From Thermoanaerobacterium thermosaccharolyticum DSM 571 (GTDB lineage Bacteria > Bacillota > Thermoanaerobacteria > Thermoanaerobacterales > Thermoanaerobacteraceae), in the NCBI RefSeq assembly GCF_000145615.1, contig NC_014410.1, forward strand, positions 2,405,501-2,469,500: a stretch of DNA of 64,000 nt, given 5' to 3'. The position numbers and the translations under genes are program-made. Shown in pieces: positions 8,697 to 17,487 of the stretch; the stretch's first letter is position 1, and the number at the start of each line of letters is the position of its first letter. The notes beneath the pieces were generated by a model, which was not told the origin of the DNA, did no database searches, and was given only the letters and a program-made list of their open reading frames with translations.

Positions 8697-9125
8697 ATGG
8701 GATATATCAACATAGATGTCAAAAGAAGATTTATGGGGCGCTTTAAATACGATAATGATCTTCTACAAGAGATAAATACTTTTATAACAAGCGAAAATAT
8801 CAGATCGGGAGAAATAAGGATAATTGGAGCAGTCAAAAAAGCCAGATTCGGCTATTTCAACCAATCTACAAAAGAATACAAATTCATCGAAAAAAACGAA
8901 CACATGGAAATATTAAGTGCCATAGGAAATATTTCTTTAAAAAATGGCAAACCTTTTCCGCATGTACATATAACATTGGCAGACAAAGACGGAAATGTGT
9001 TTGGTGGACACCTGATGGAAGGTACAAAAATATTCGCTGCTGAATTTGTAATAGTTGACTACGGTGAAAATAGCCTTGAGAGAGTAGACGACGAGTTTAC
9101 CGGACTTCAGCTCTGGAATCTCTAA
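8697..9125 (+). CDS. PPC/DUF296-domain protein
   Basis: A 142-residue single-domain protein of the plants-and-prokaryotes-conserved (DUF296) family. The conserved metal-histidine patch HVHITLADKDGNVFGGHL is at about residues 89-106, followed by the trimer-forming strand AAEFVIVDY. Bacterial members are small cytoplasmic trimers often called DNA-binding on analogy with plant AT-hook proteins; the actual function is unknown. A strong SD (AAGGAGG) lies 8 nt before the ATG. A large palindrome occupies its leader. Monocistronic, closed by a bidirectional terminator. Confidence 0.88.
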   Translation: MGYINIDVKRRFMGRFKYDNDLLQEINTFITSENIRSGEIRIIGAVKKARFGYFNQSTKEYKFIEKNEHMEILSAIGNISLKNGKPFPHVHITLADKDGNVFGGHLMEGTKIFAAEFVIVDYGENSLERVDDEFTGLQLWNL

Positions 9126-9128
9126 TAT

Positions 9129-9169
9129 AAAAAAGATTAAAAGACAAGCAATGCCTTTTAATCTTTTTT
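9129..9169. terminator. Bidirectional terminator
   Basis: A 15-bp inverted repeat (AAAAAAGATTAAAAG and its complement) gives a T-run in both directions. It serves the PPC gene and the convergent FAD oxidoreductase, whose stop codon lies in its right arm. Confidence 0.85.
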
Positions 9170-10223
9170 ACTTGAAAAAGCGGATGATTGGATGTGCATA
9201 TTTTATCACATCGATGTTTGTATCGTAAATTACATGCCTTATAATAGGCATGCCTAATATTTTCACCATTCTATCGTAGTCGCTGTTTTTAAACTTATCC
9301 AGTTTATCTCTGTAATCCGAAAGCACATTCAGCTTATCCGTAATCACTTTAACCATTTTTTCATAATCTTTGCCGGTCGCAATAGACCTAGCCGCAAAAA
9401 TACCGCTTTCCAATGCGTGAAATGCTCCAAGCCCTAAAAGAGGATCGATAAATCCTGCGGCATTTCCTACAAAATACAAGTTGTCAATCTTATGCTCTTT
9501 TGCTATGCCTGTGTTAAGATCAAACTCATATGTTTCCACAATCTCATAATTTAATCCTTCATTGTGTAGAAATAGCTGCCATAAATCATCAAGTTCACCA
9601 TGCTGTGTATATGTCGTTATAAGTACCAACGAAGCTCTGCTTTTATCAAACGGCATAAGATAGCCATACCCTGAACGGGCATAATCTGTATTAAACCAAA
9701 GTTCTGCTGTGTGTGGTTCGAAATTTCCCAATACAGTTGCACCTTTAATCCACGTTGTCACTGTTGTCCTCCACTCTGTAAGTTTCTCTAATACACTTGA
9801 ATTGCCAGTTGCAACGACAACATAATCATATTCCCTTGAAAGTTCTTTAAAGTCTGGATCAGAGTTAAAGTTTATCTTTGACTTTACGTCTCTTGCTAAC
9901 TGATTATCAAGTGAATTCATATCTTTGCTTCTTAAAAAAAAATATCCATGATTGCCTTTGACTACCGATTTGTATTTAGGAGAGTGCATGATGATCGTAG
10001 TCATCCTTTCTACAGGAGTTAACAAAATACCATGTGTATGTCTGAAATAATTTATAGGGTCTTTAATTGGCCTATCTTCCATATTAAAAAAAGAACCTAT
10101 ATTTGGCTGTATTGTACCTATCATGTTTTTTCTCTCAAACAATATGCACGTTATACCCAATCTTTCAAGCTCATGGGCACATGCAAGACCTGCTATCCCA
10201 GCTCCTATTATGGCAACCTTCAT
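9168..10223 (-). CDS. FAD-dependent oxidoreductase, copy 2
   Basis: A 351-residue flavoprotein. The N-terminal Rossmann motif GAGIAGLACAHELERLG binds FAD, and a second FAD contact reads NLYFVGNAAGFIDPLLGLGAF, as in geranylgeranyl-reductase/PHBH-like enzymes. It is clearly related to the neighbouring upstream 358-residue protein (shared VATGN, WMNT/WFNTDYARSGYGYL, YDTNIDVIKYAHPIIRF), so the two arose by tandem duplication. Substrate unknown. It forms a tight operon with the paralogue and a small helical protein upstream. Confidence 0.75.
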   Translation of the reverse strand: MKVAIIGAGIAGLACAHELERLGITCILFERKNMIGTIQPNIGSFFNMEDRPIKDPINYFRHTHGILLTPVERMTTIIMHSPKYKSVVKGNHGYFFLRSKDMNSLDNQLARDVKSKINFNSDPDFKELSREYDYVVVATGNSSVLEKLTEWRTTVTTWIKGATVLGNFEPHTAELWFNTDYARSGYGYLMPFDKSRASLVLITTYTQHGELDDLWQLFLHNEGLNYEIVETYEFDLNTGIAKEHKIDNLYFVGNAAGFIDPLLGLGAFHALESGIFAARSIATGKDYEKMVKVITDKLNVLSDYRDKLDKFKNSDYDRMVKILGMPIIRHVIYDTNIDVIKYAHPIIRFFK

Positions 10224-10258
10224 ATCAATAATTTCCTTTCGTGTAATTTTAACTGCCT

Positions 10259-11335
10259 TTAAAATCTAAATAACTCATTTACAGCATATCGTATTAAAAA
10301 TGAAGAGTATTTAATTATATTAAAATTTGTATCATAAATTAACTGCTTTATTAAAGGTGTAGTCAAAAACTTTACAAGCCTATCAATTTTATCATTATCT
10401 ACAGTATCAATAGCTTTTCTAAACTCCAATAGCTTTATATTAGCATTCGTCAAATAAGCCATTTCATTCTCAAAATTGCAGCCTGTGGCAATGCTTTTGG
10501 CAGCCAATGCTCCACCTAAAATTGATGCAAACTGTCCGAATCCTAAAAATGGTTCAATCGCCCCACCTGCATTTCCTATAAAATACAAATTTTCATATGT
10601 GTGTGGAAAGCTATTCCCAGATATATGCTCATAATCGCATACACTTATAATATCATAGCCTATTTTCTCTATCTTTAAGAAATTTTCCCAATATTTGTCT
10701 ATCTCTTCTTTTGTAATGTACGGCACAATCAATGCAAGAACGGCCCTTCTATCGTCGAACGGTGCCAAATACACGTAACCACTTTTGCAGTAGGCTGTAT
10801 TCATCCACATTGTAAGAGCATTGGGATCGAATTTGCCTATAACTTCCGCTATTTTAAGCCTTGTCTTGACAAGCGTATGCCAGCAGCCTAATTCATTTGG
10901 TATCTGATGATTCCCTGTTGCTACTATAACATAATCATATGCTTCTTTTAAATTTTTATAATCCGCATGAACATTAAAATTTACATTTGTCTTCAATTTT
11001 TTATAAAGCTGGCTTTCTACAGATGTGGCACCCTGCCCCTTCAACAAAAAATAGCCCAATCTTCTACTGGTTACTGTGCGTGTAACTGTTGGTCCATGCA
11101 TCACAATCCTGTTTATGTTGTTTAATGGTTCAATGTTTACGTCAAAATTATTTTTTAAATAATCCAGCGGATCATTTATTGGTCTATTTATTACATTTAA
11201 AAGTCCTGCAACATGATTGAATGTATCGCCGACTTTCGATTTTCTCTCAAATATATCCGGCTTAATACCATATGATTCAAGCCTTATGGCTGCGGTTAAA
11301 CCTGCTGAGCCTGCTCCTATTATAGCTACTCTCAT
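10259..11335 (-). CDS. FAD-dependent oxidoreductase, copy 1
   Basis: A 358-residue paralogue of the gene just downstream. GAGSAGLTAAIRLESYG forms the dinucleotide-binding start, VIVATGNHQIP the middle and LYFIGNAGGAIEPFLGFGQF the second FAD-binding segment. It begins inside the last codons of the small helical gene (4-nt ATGA-type overlap), implying coupled translation. The conserved order helical protein, oxidoreductase, oxidoreductase suggests a shared task, but no substrate or partner can be named. Confidence 0.75.
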   Translation of the reverse strand: MRVAIIGAGSAGLTAAIRLESYGIKPDIFERKSKVGDTFNHVAGLLNVINRPINDPLDYLKNNFDVNIEPLNNINRIVMHGPTVTRTVTSRRLGYFLLKGQGATSVESQLYKKLKTNVNFNVHADYKNLKEAYDYVIVATGNHQIPNELGCWHTLVKTRLKIAEVIGKFDPNALTMWMNTAYCKSGYVYLAPFDDRRAVLALIVPYITKEEIDKYWENFLKIEKIGYDIISVCDYEHISGNSFPHTYENLYFIGNAGGAIEPFLGFGQFASILGGALAAKSIATGCNFENEMAYLTNANIKLLEFRKAIDTVDNDKIDRLVKFLTTPLIKQLIYDTNFNIIKYSSFLIRYAVNELFRF

Positions 11336-11793
11336 GCATTTTCCCTCGGTGTCGTATATACAACACTATTAGGCTCAGTCGGCTTAGACTTTAATGACTC
11401 TATACTCTGCTGAATCATGGTGATAAACCTCATTTCATCATCCCTCATTTGCGTAAATATCTGCCTTACGTATGGATTCGTAATAATTATAAGATTTTCA
11501 TTGTAAAATATCTGCTGATTAATCAAATCTTTCACCAAATCTTGCAGCGCGTCGATTATATCTCTTGACATATTCTTTTTGACAAGAGAATTAATATGCA
11601 TCGTCTTCTCAGCCGTCACTATTTTGTCCACATGGTTTAAAGCCGTTATCTCTATTTGCTTCAATATCGCTTGCATCTGGCTATCTGATATATTTTTCCC
11701 GTAATCTTTTGCCTTATTATGTATAATATTCTCAGATTTTTTTGCTTTTATAAAAGCACTTGATATAATTTCTTGAGGACTCATATTCTGCAT
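11332..11793 (-). CDS. Small helical protein of unknown function, possibly coat/ferritin-like
   Basis: A 153-residue, almost wholly alpha-helical protein without signal peptide or membrane segment. The pattern of two long helical pairs, with MRDDEMRFITMIQQSIESL near the end, recalls spore coat CotF or ferritin-like proteins, but diagnostic metal ligands are not evident. I do not recognise the family with certainty. It overlaps the downstream FAD oxidoreductase by 4 nt and begins with AAAGGTG 7 nt before the ATG. Confidence 0.55.
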   Translation of the reverse strand: MQNMSPQEIISSAFIKAKKSENIIHNKAKDYGKNISDSQMQAILKQIEITALNHVDKIVTAEKTMHINSLVKKNMSRDIIDALQDLVKDLINQQIFYNENLIIITNPYVRQIFTQMRDDEMRFITMIQQSIESLKSKPTEPNSVVYTTPRENA

Positions 11794-11845
11794 ATTGCAT
11801 CACCTTTATTTAGATTTTCCACTTTGTATTTTTTATATTCATAAA

Positions 11846-11880
11846 AAAGCGGCCTTTACCATTCAGATAAAAGCCGCTTT
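11846..11880 (-). terminator. Rho-independent terminator of ldh
   Basis: Inverted repeat AAAGCGGC/GCCGCTTT with a 19-nt loop, followed on the minus strand by TTTTTTAT. It lies 15 nt after the ldh stop and separates it from the FAD operon. Confidence 0.85.
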
Positions 11881-11894
11881 AGTTTTTGAAGAAT

Positions 11895-12830
11895 TTATAT
11901 ATCCAGTTGTTTTATTACATCTGCCATTACACTTGCCGAACGTCTAAATTTCTCAACTTCGTAATCAGCCAAAGGCAAATCCAGAATCCTTGCAACACCA
12001 TTTTTGCCCACAATTGATGGCAAGCTTAAAGATACATCTCTTACACCGTATTGACCGTTTAATGGAGATGAAACTGTAAGAATTGAATTTTCATCCCTTA
12101 TGATACACTCAACTATTCTTCTTACTGCTACAGCCACAGCATAATACGTGGCACCCTTTTTATCTATAATTTTATAAGCCGCATTAACAACTTCATTTTC
12201 CACTTCTTCTCTAAAATTTGTATTGCAAGCTTGTCCGCACAAATTGCAGTACTCATTAAATGTTATTCCTGAAATATTTGTTATACTCCACGCCGCAAAT
12301 TCCGTATCGCCGTGTTCTCCAATTATCCTTCCATGTACATTTCTAGGATCAATATTGCAATGTTTACTTAAAAGATACCTAAATCGAGAACTGTCAAGGA
12401 CAGTACCTGAACCGAATACACGTCCCCACGGAAGTTTCGCTATTTTGTATGTAACATACGTTAATATATCAACAGGATTTGTTACAATCAGGTATATAGC
12501 TTTATCATTGTATTTTAAAAGTTCAGGTATCATGGACTTGAATATAGATGTGTTCTTTTTTACAAGGTCCAGCCTAGTCTCTCCTGGCTTTTGAGCCGCA
12601 CCTGCTGTTACAACTACTACGTCAGAGCCCTCAATATCCTTGTAGTCGCCAGCATACACATTTACAGGCTGTATAAGCGGTATACCGTGGCTTATGTCCA
12701 GTGCATCGCCTATCGCCTTGTCCTTGTTTAAATCTACTAAAACAATGTCTGTCACAGTCCCACTTAGAGCCAATGTAAATGCAGATGTAGCACCTACAAA
12801 TCCTGAACCTATTATGGCCACTTTACTCAT
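11895..12830 (-). CDS. ldh: L-lactate dehydrogenase
   Basis: A 311-residue NAD-dependent enzyme reducing pyruvate to L-lactate, the last step of lactate fermentation in the cytoplasm. GSGFVGATSAF is the nucleotide fold. The active-site stretch IIGEHGDTEFAAWS carries the catalytic His, VTNPVDILTYV the substrate contacts, and GAAQKPGETRLDL the mobile loop whose Gln selects pyruvate over oxaloacetate, supporting LDH rather than malate dehydrogenase. Members of this group are often activated by fructose-1,6-bisphosphate. Monocistronic, with its own near-consensus promoter and terminator. Confidence 0.96.
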   Translation of the reverse strand: MSKVAIIGSGFVGATSAFTLALSGTVTDIVLVDLNKDKAIGDALDISHGIPLIQPVNVYAGDYKDIEGSDVVVVTAGAAQKPGETRLDLVKKNTSIFKSMIPELLKYNDKAIYLIVTNPVDILTYVTYKIAKLPWGRVFGSGTVLDSSRFRYLLSKHCNIDPRNVHGRIIGEHGDTEFAAWSITNISGITFNEYCNLCGQACNTNFREEVENEVVNAAYKIIDKKGATYYAVAVAVRRIVECIIRDENSILTVSSPLNGQYGVRDVSLSLPSIVGKNGVARILDLPLADYEVEKFRRSASVMADVIKQLDI

Positions 12831-12870
12831 AACATTACCTCCTAAATAATATAAATTTTCTCTTAATAAT

Positions 12871-12899
12871 ATTATAACATTTTCTAATAAAAGTGTCTA
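12871..12899 (-). promoter_or_regulatory. ldh promoter
   Basis: TAGACA (12894-12899), a 17-nt spacer and TATAAT (12871-12876) on the minus strand, 41 nt before the ATG. An AGGAGG ribosome site follows. Confidence 0.75.
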
Positions 12900-12974
12900 A
12901 AAGTTTAATCTTATTTTATCCTTCTTGCTTTGAAATATATACGTTTAAAAATAAATACAAGTGGAATATTAGAA

Positions 12975-13550
12975 ATGAAAGATATTAATGATCTTTTGAA
13001 AGGATTGATATTTAAAATGAGCGATATTGAAGAAATAAAAAAATTGATGGATAGACTATCTGAAAGCGAAAGGGATAAGGAAAATGCCAGTAAAAAAATG
13101 CAGGAAGTCTTATGTAAATCAATAAGAGAGATAAAAAACATTCTGCTGTCGCTTAAAAAATACATAGCAAATGAAAATGTAACGCTGAGAAGCTACAGCG
13201 GCAAGACATTTGCGACAGGAGAAGGCATCGTAATTTTTGACAGGGGCATAGATGAGAAGATAGTCCTTAAACCGGATAATGCTTTTTACCTTCTTAAAGT
13301 AGAAAATGACCAATTAGTGACAGTACAGATAGATGACCTAGATATACACGACTATATGAGTTATGATACTCTTTTTGACAGCGTAAAAAAATCGCTTATA
13401 AAATGCATACAAAAAAATGAAGAGGATATTTTGGCGTATAGAAGTACTATGCTTAAAATAGACAAGTACAATAAGGATTTAGAGGAAATACTTTCCCTAA
13501 AGAAAGCAACAGATGAAAAAAATGGTGGTGATAAAAACAAAATAAATTAA
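12975..13550 (+). CDS. Hypothetical coiled-coil protein
   Basis: About 191 residues if it starts at the ATG at 12975 (weak GTGGAA SD); a TTG at 12930 would add 15 residues. The first 70 residues are charged and helical (ESERDKENASKKMQEVL), the middle (about 80-140) looks like beta strands, and the end is Lys/Glu-rich. There is no signal peptide, membrane segment or known motif. It is divergent from ldh and followed by an AT-rich gap. I do not recognise the family. Confidence 0.55.
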   Translation: MKDINDLLKGLIFKMSDIEEIKKLMDRLSESERDKENASKKMQEVLCKSIREIKNILLSLKKYIANENVTLRSYSGKTFATGEGIVIFDRGIDEKIVLKPDNAFYLLKVENDQLVTVQIDDLDIHDYMSYDTLFDSVKKSLIKCIQKNEEDILAYRSTMLKIDKYNKDLEEILSLKKATDEKNGGDKNKIN

Positions 13551-13704
13551 AATTTAATAAGAAAATGAATTCATTACTAATTTGTAATATAATATTAATA
13601 TTTTTTTAATAAATTTTATCTTTAAGCATGTTATTATTATATATAGAAAATGAAAATGAAATTTTTAAGTAGATATTGTTTGCCCATGGGGAGGATGGAT
13701 AAAT

Positions 13705-14439
13705 ATGAAGGGTAAGGTTTTTCAAGTTGTCTCATTTGTTATTGTATTTTTAATAATGGGCTTCATGATATCAATGGAATTTAAAACTATCCAAGGCAGT
13801 GTAAAAACAGCTGCAGCTTCGACCCGCAACAGCAGTGCAAATGTAGATGAACTAAGCAGTGAACTACAAAATATGACAGATGAAAGAAATGTTTTAAAAC
13901 AGCAAGTGGCAGAGCTAAATCAAAAGCTCAGCGCTTTAAACAGCTCATCTTCAAAATATGAAGCAACGTTAAACGCCCTGTCTCAGGATGTAGAAAAATA
14001 CAAGGAGTTGGCAGGTTTCACTGCTTTGTCAGGACCTGGTGTAATAGTTACCCTTAACGACAGCGATTTACAGCCAAAAGATGGTGAAGATCCAAATATG
14101 TTTTTAGTTCACGATGAAGACTTGCTTAAAGTCGTAAATGAGCTTAAAGCTGGCGGAGCTGAAGCAATCTCCATAAATGACCAAAGGCTTATAGCCACAT
14201 CTGAAATAAGATGTGTAGGTCCAACTATAAACATAAATTCTACAAGGTATGCACCGCCGTACGTCATAAAGGCAATAGGAAATCCTGACACACTTCAGGC
14301 ATCATTAAACCTTAAAGGCGGCATTGTAGATACTCTTAAATATTACGGTATAAAAGTGAACATAGAAGCATCCAAAAATATCGTAGTCCCTGCCTACACA
14401 GATCCAGTCAGCTTAAAATATGCAAAAGCAGCTAACTAA
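13705..14439 (+). CDS. DUF881 family membrane-anchored protein
   Basis: A 244-residue protein like B. subtilis YlxW/YlxX. A single N-terminal transmembrane helix (about residues 5-24) is followed by a coiled coil (about 45-95) and the DUF881 core, with GPGVIVTLNDSD, the segment EAISINDQRLIATSEIRC and the end GGIVDTLKYYGIKVNI. In many Firmicutes relatives lie by division and cell-wall genes; here the gene stands alone. GGGGAGG lies 10 nt before the ATG. The biochemical role is unknown. Confidence 0.85.
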   Translation: MKGKVFQVVSFVIVFLIMGFMISMEFKTIQGSVKTAAASTRNSSANVDELSSELQNMTDERNVLKQQVAELNQKLSALNSSSSKYEATLNALSQDVEKYKELAGFTALSGPGVIVTLNDSDLQPKDGEDPNMFLVHDEDLLKVVNELKAGGAEAISINDQRLIATSEIRCVGPTININSTRYAPPYVIKAIGNPDTLQASLNLKGGIVDTLKYYGIKVNIEASKNIVVPAYTDPVSLKYAKAAN

Positions 14440-14470
14440 CTTTGCCTCTTACCTTAATACATTTTTATTA

Positions 14471-14500
14471 AGATAGGTTCAGTCATGACTGAACCTATCT
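14471..14500. terminator. Bidirectional terminator
   Basis: A perfect 30-nt palindrome (AGATAGGTTCAGTCA and its complement) with A/T-rich flanks. It lies between the convergent DUF881 and acetyltransferase genes and contains the latter's stop codon. Confidence 0.8.
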
Positions 14501-15591
14501 TTTATCTTGTTTATTATTTTATTTTCAGCAATAATGTAGTAAAGGTAAAACCTTCCTGCAATAGATGGATATGAAGCTACTAGCCTCATGTTTCTTTTTT
14601 TGTGCTTAGTCCAATCTTCTTTGTACTTTTCATCTCCCCTTAAAAAATCGTAAACTTCATCTCCCACTTCAATTGAGCGCTTTATAGAAAGCCCCAAAGT
14701 AACAGCGCCAACGCTTAATCTGCTGTAATTCAAATCATAACCGCTTATATAATAATACCTTTTACCACCAATATGGTAGCTTAATAAACTTGCCACAGTC
14801 TTGTTTTTGTCTCTCAGTTCAAATAAGCTCAATATCCCACGCTCAAGAAAGTCAAATGCAACATCCTTGTGAAAATTTCTAATCCTCTTAGTATAAAATG
14901 CGCCAGGCATATGTCTTTTTCTCCATCTTGCCTGATGCATTTCAATAAGCCTATCCATTGAATCGTCAATCTCATTCTCATCTGTAACGCACATAAAGTT
15001 ACCATCATGCTTACTAAAATATCTCTTTATCTCATACTTTATATTTCTTCTGAATTTTCCATCAAGGGAATCCAAATATTCATCCCATGTAGAAGGAAGC
15101 TCTATATAAGGACATATATCCTGTACATCATAATCATAGTAAAGGCCACTTCCCATTATGTAAGGATATATACCGCTGTCCTCAGGAAGATGCTCGAGAT
15201 CTAAAACTGTAAATTGATCTATGACAGTCTCCAAATATTTTATCAGCGAACGATAAAATATATCCTCACAACCATGCCTTACTACAAAATCAAGGTAATC
15301 ACTGTTATTGGAACCAATAAATTTTATCCTTCTTACAGGTAATCCCATCTCGCCGAATGTAATCATGAATGGCGCTATTCCAATCGGTCCGTAGTCATCA
15401 ACTACTAGAAGAACCCATAGCTTTTTACCGCTTCCAAAGTATTTCCACCAATTTACGACCCACTCAAAAGTATTGAAAGGATACATCTTTGAATTATCCT
15501 CAAGCTCATGCCATATGTCTTTAATGCTTAAAAGAGTCTTTACATCTGAAATGATCTTTATTTCTATGTCAAGTATTTTTCCTTCATCCAT
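14479..15591 (-). CDS. GNAT-fold acetyltransferase (BioF2/CelD-like)
   Basis: About 370 residues with a double GNAT-like fold of the group annotated 'acetyltransferase involved in cellulose biosynthesis' (CelD/BcsL). Readable marks are FRRNIKYEIKR, MHQARWRKRHMPG and the acyl-donor region YYYISGYDLNYSRLSVG followed by a conserved Trp/Lys stretch. The ATG at 15591 has GGAGG 9 nt upstream; the long upstream reading is a shadow of dedA. It overlaps the dedA 3' end by 28 nt, so the two are co-translated. The substrate is unknown, perhaps an envelope glycan or aminoacyl transfer. Confidence 0.75.
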   Translation of the reverse strand: MDEGKILDIEIKIISDVKTLLSIKDIWHELEDNSKMYPFNTFEWVVNWWKYFGSGKKLWVLLVVDDYGPIGIAPFMITFGEMGLPVRRIKFIGSNNSDYLDFVVRHGCEDIFYRSLIKYLETVIDQFTVLDLEHLPEDSGIYPYIMGSGLYYDYDVQDICPYIELPSTWDEYLDSLDGKFRRNIKYEIKRYFSKHDGNFMCVTDENEIDDSMDRLIEMHQARWRKRHMPGAFYTKRIRNFHKDVAFDFLERGILSLFELRDKNKTVASLLSYHIGGKRYYYISGYDLNYSRLSVGAVTLGLSIKRSIEVGDEVYDFLRGDEKYKEDWTKHKKRNMRLVASYPSIAGRFYLYYIIAENKIINKIKDRFSHD

Positions 15592-16184
15592 AAAAATATC
15601 CTCCATACAACGTACATAAATAAGACAAAGCCAATCAACATCACAAAGTACATCCACCATGGGTATGTCTTTCCTATTAAATCGATCTTCAAGATCTGCA
15701 TTGATACCAAATATGATACAGATGTCCAAAAGAGTGACCACAAAAGGTCTCCAATAGCTGAAAATATAAAAAACGATTTGAAATCCATGCGTGTTATGCC
15801 TGAAGCCCAAATAGCAGGTGTCCTGGGCAATCCAATAAGACGGCTTATGAGGTTAGTCATGCCACCATACTTCGAAAACCAGCGGTCCATGCCCTCCAAG
15901 TCTTTTACAGTTATCTTTAAAAAGCGACCATATTTCTCTACAAATACTCTGCCGGATCTGGCGCCTATTATGTACGCTAAAGTATTCCCTGTTACATTGC
16001 CTAAAGCTGCTATAAGCGCAACAGCTAGAAAGTTCATCTGTCCTTTTGATATAAGGTAACCTGCAGCAAGAAATAGTATCTCAACAGGCCCAGGCATGCC
16101 GGTTCCTTCCACAACCAATGCTAAAAATAAGGCTAAATATCCATAATCTATTACTAAACTGTATAAAATATTCGTATTTTCCAT
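15564..16184 (-). CDS. DedA family membrane protein
   Basis: A 206-residue integral membrane protein of the DedA/SNARE-associated family with four to five hydrophobic segments. The family patch GRSGRVFVEKYGRFLKI and GGMTNLISRLIGLPRTPAIWASG match the conserved amphipathic and re-entrant regions with essential Arg residues. Relatives flip undecaprenyl phosphate or phospholipids and affect envelope homeostasis. It is the first gene of a pair with the overlapping acetyltransferase, hinting at envelope modification. Confidence 0.88.
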   Translation of the reverse strand: MENTNILYSLVIDYGYLALFLALVVEGTGMPGPVEILFLAAGYLISKGQMNFLAVALIAALGNVTGNTLAYIIGARSGRVFVEKYGRFLKITVKDLEGMDRWFSKYGGMTNLISRLIGLPRTPAIWASGITRMDFKSFFIFSAIGDLLWSLFWTSVSYLVSMQILKIDLIGKTYPWWMYFVMLIGFVLFMYVVWRIFLWMKEKYLT

Positions 16185-16260
16185 AATTACCTTCCAACAA
16201 AAATTTTCTAATAATAGTATACATCTTTATCGTAAAATTTAAAAGTCTAAACGACAAATA

Positions 16261-16282
16261 AAAAAAAGAGCCTATTAAGCTC
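16261..16282 (-). terminator. Terminator after the GT4 gene
   Basis: On the minus strand GAGCTTAATAGGCTC folds into a short stem followed by a run of T residues. It ends the GalT/maltokinase/GT4 operon about 40 nt after the last stop. Confidence 0.75.
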
Positions 16283-16320
16283 ACTAGAAAATAAAATAAA
16301 ATTTGAAATTGATTTACCGT

Positions 16321-17487
16321 TCATTTTTTATAATTTTCAATCACATCTTCGTACATGTCATAAGTTTTCTTCGCAATTGATTCCCAGCTAAACATCTCTT
16401 CAACTCTTTTTCTGCCGTTTGCGCCAAATGTTGCTGCAAGTTCTCTATCGTCAAGTAGCTTTTTAATATGCTCCGCCAAATCTTCAGGATTACCGGGTTC
16501 TACTAAAAATCCGGTTTCTCCGTCTACCACAACTTCCTTTATGCCTCCAGTTGCGCTAGCAACTACGGGAGTATTGCATGCCATCGCTTCTAGGTTTATG
16601 ATTCCAAACGGCTCATAAATAGATGGACATACGAATACTTCTGCATTGCTGTAAAGCTCAATAATCTCTTCTTTAGTCACCATTTTATCAATCCAAATTA
16701 TATTTGGATAAAGCTTCACCTTCTCCTCCATCTCCATTTTTATTTCCTCTGTATCAGGAGTTGAAGCACACAATACAACTTTTACATCTTGGGGCAAATA
16801 TTTTACAGCATCTATAAGATGGATTATCCCCTTTTGCCTCGATATCCTTCCGACAAATAAAATGTACCTTCCGTCTATACCGTATTTTTTTCTGGCAACA
16901 TTGACACCAGTCTTTTTATACTGGTTCAAATCAATGCCGTTATATATAACCTCGATTTTATCTTCTGGCACATTGTAGCACTTCATAATATCTTTTTTAG
17001 AATCATTTGATACGGCAATGATCCTGTCAGCCGCTTCAATCCCGGTTTTTTCCATCCAAGTGCTTAAGTGATACCCATTCCCAAGCTGCTCTTCTTTCCA
17101 AGGTCTTAAAGGCTCCAAGCTGTGGATTGTCACAACAAGCGGTATATCATAAAGCATCTTGGCAAGAAAACCGGCCATAAATGTATACCACGTGTGGCAG
17201 TGGACAATATTTGACGTAATTGGATCCTTTACCATTGCTACATCAATAGATAATGGTCCCAGCACCTTTTGCAATTTATCTAAAGAATTTTTCTTTATTA
17301 TATCCCATTCCTTGTATCCTTTAACAATCATATTGCCTGATGAAGAATCTTGATCCCCAAAGCATCTTACATCTACAGCCATCAGCTTAGATAACTCTTT
17401 AGTCAAATAATCAACATGTACACCAGCTCCACCATAAATATTGGGTGGAAATTCATTTGTAAATATCGTCACCTTTAAATTATCCAT
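16321..17487 (-). CDS. GT4 glycosyltransferase, glycogen synthase / maltose-1-P synthase-like
   Basis: A 388-residue GT-B enzyme. The N-terminal glycine-rich loop reads NEFPPNIYGGAGVHVDYLTKEL, and the donor-site stretch EPFGIINLEAMACNTPVVASATGG contains the family E-x7-E. This resembles the short actinobacterial/Thermotoga GlgA-GlgM group using ADP-glucose, not the 480-residue bacterial GlgA. Its ATG lies inside the maltokinase stop (8-nt ATGGATAA overlap) with GGAGG upstream, so it is tightly coupled. It probably extends glucan or makes maltose 1-phosphate. A general GT4 sucrose-synthase-like role cannot be excluded. Confidence 0.82.
   Translation of the reverse strand: MDNLKVTIFTNEFPPNIYGGAGVHVDYLTKELSKLMAVDVRCFGDQDSSSGNMIVKGYKEWDIIKKNSLDKLQKVLGPLSIDVAMVKDPITSNIVHCHTWYTFMAGFLAKMLYDIPLVVTIHSLEPLRPWKEEQLGNGYHLSTWMEKTGIEAADRIIAVSNDSKKDIMKCYNVPEDKIEVIYNGIDLNQYKKTGVNVARKKYGIDGRYILFVGRISRQKGIIHLIDAVKYLPQDVKVVLCASTPDTEEIKMEMEEKVKLYPNIIWIDKMVTKEEIIELYSNAEVFVCPSIYEPFGIINLEAMACNTPVVASATGGIKEVVVDGETGFLVEPGNPEDLAEHIKKLLDDRELAATFGANGRKRVEEMFSWESIAKKTYDMYEDVIENYKK

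Noticed and set aside
15592-15810. 73-residue N-terminal extension of the BioF2-like acetyltransferase
   Set aside because: It is the out-of-frame shadow of dedA; a GGAGG-led ATG at 15591 is the better start.
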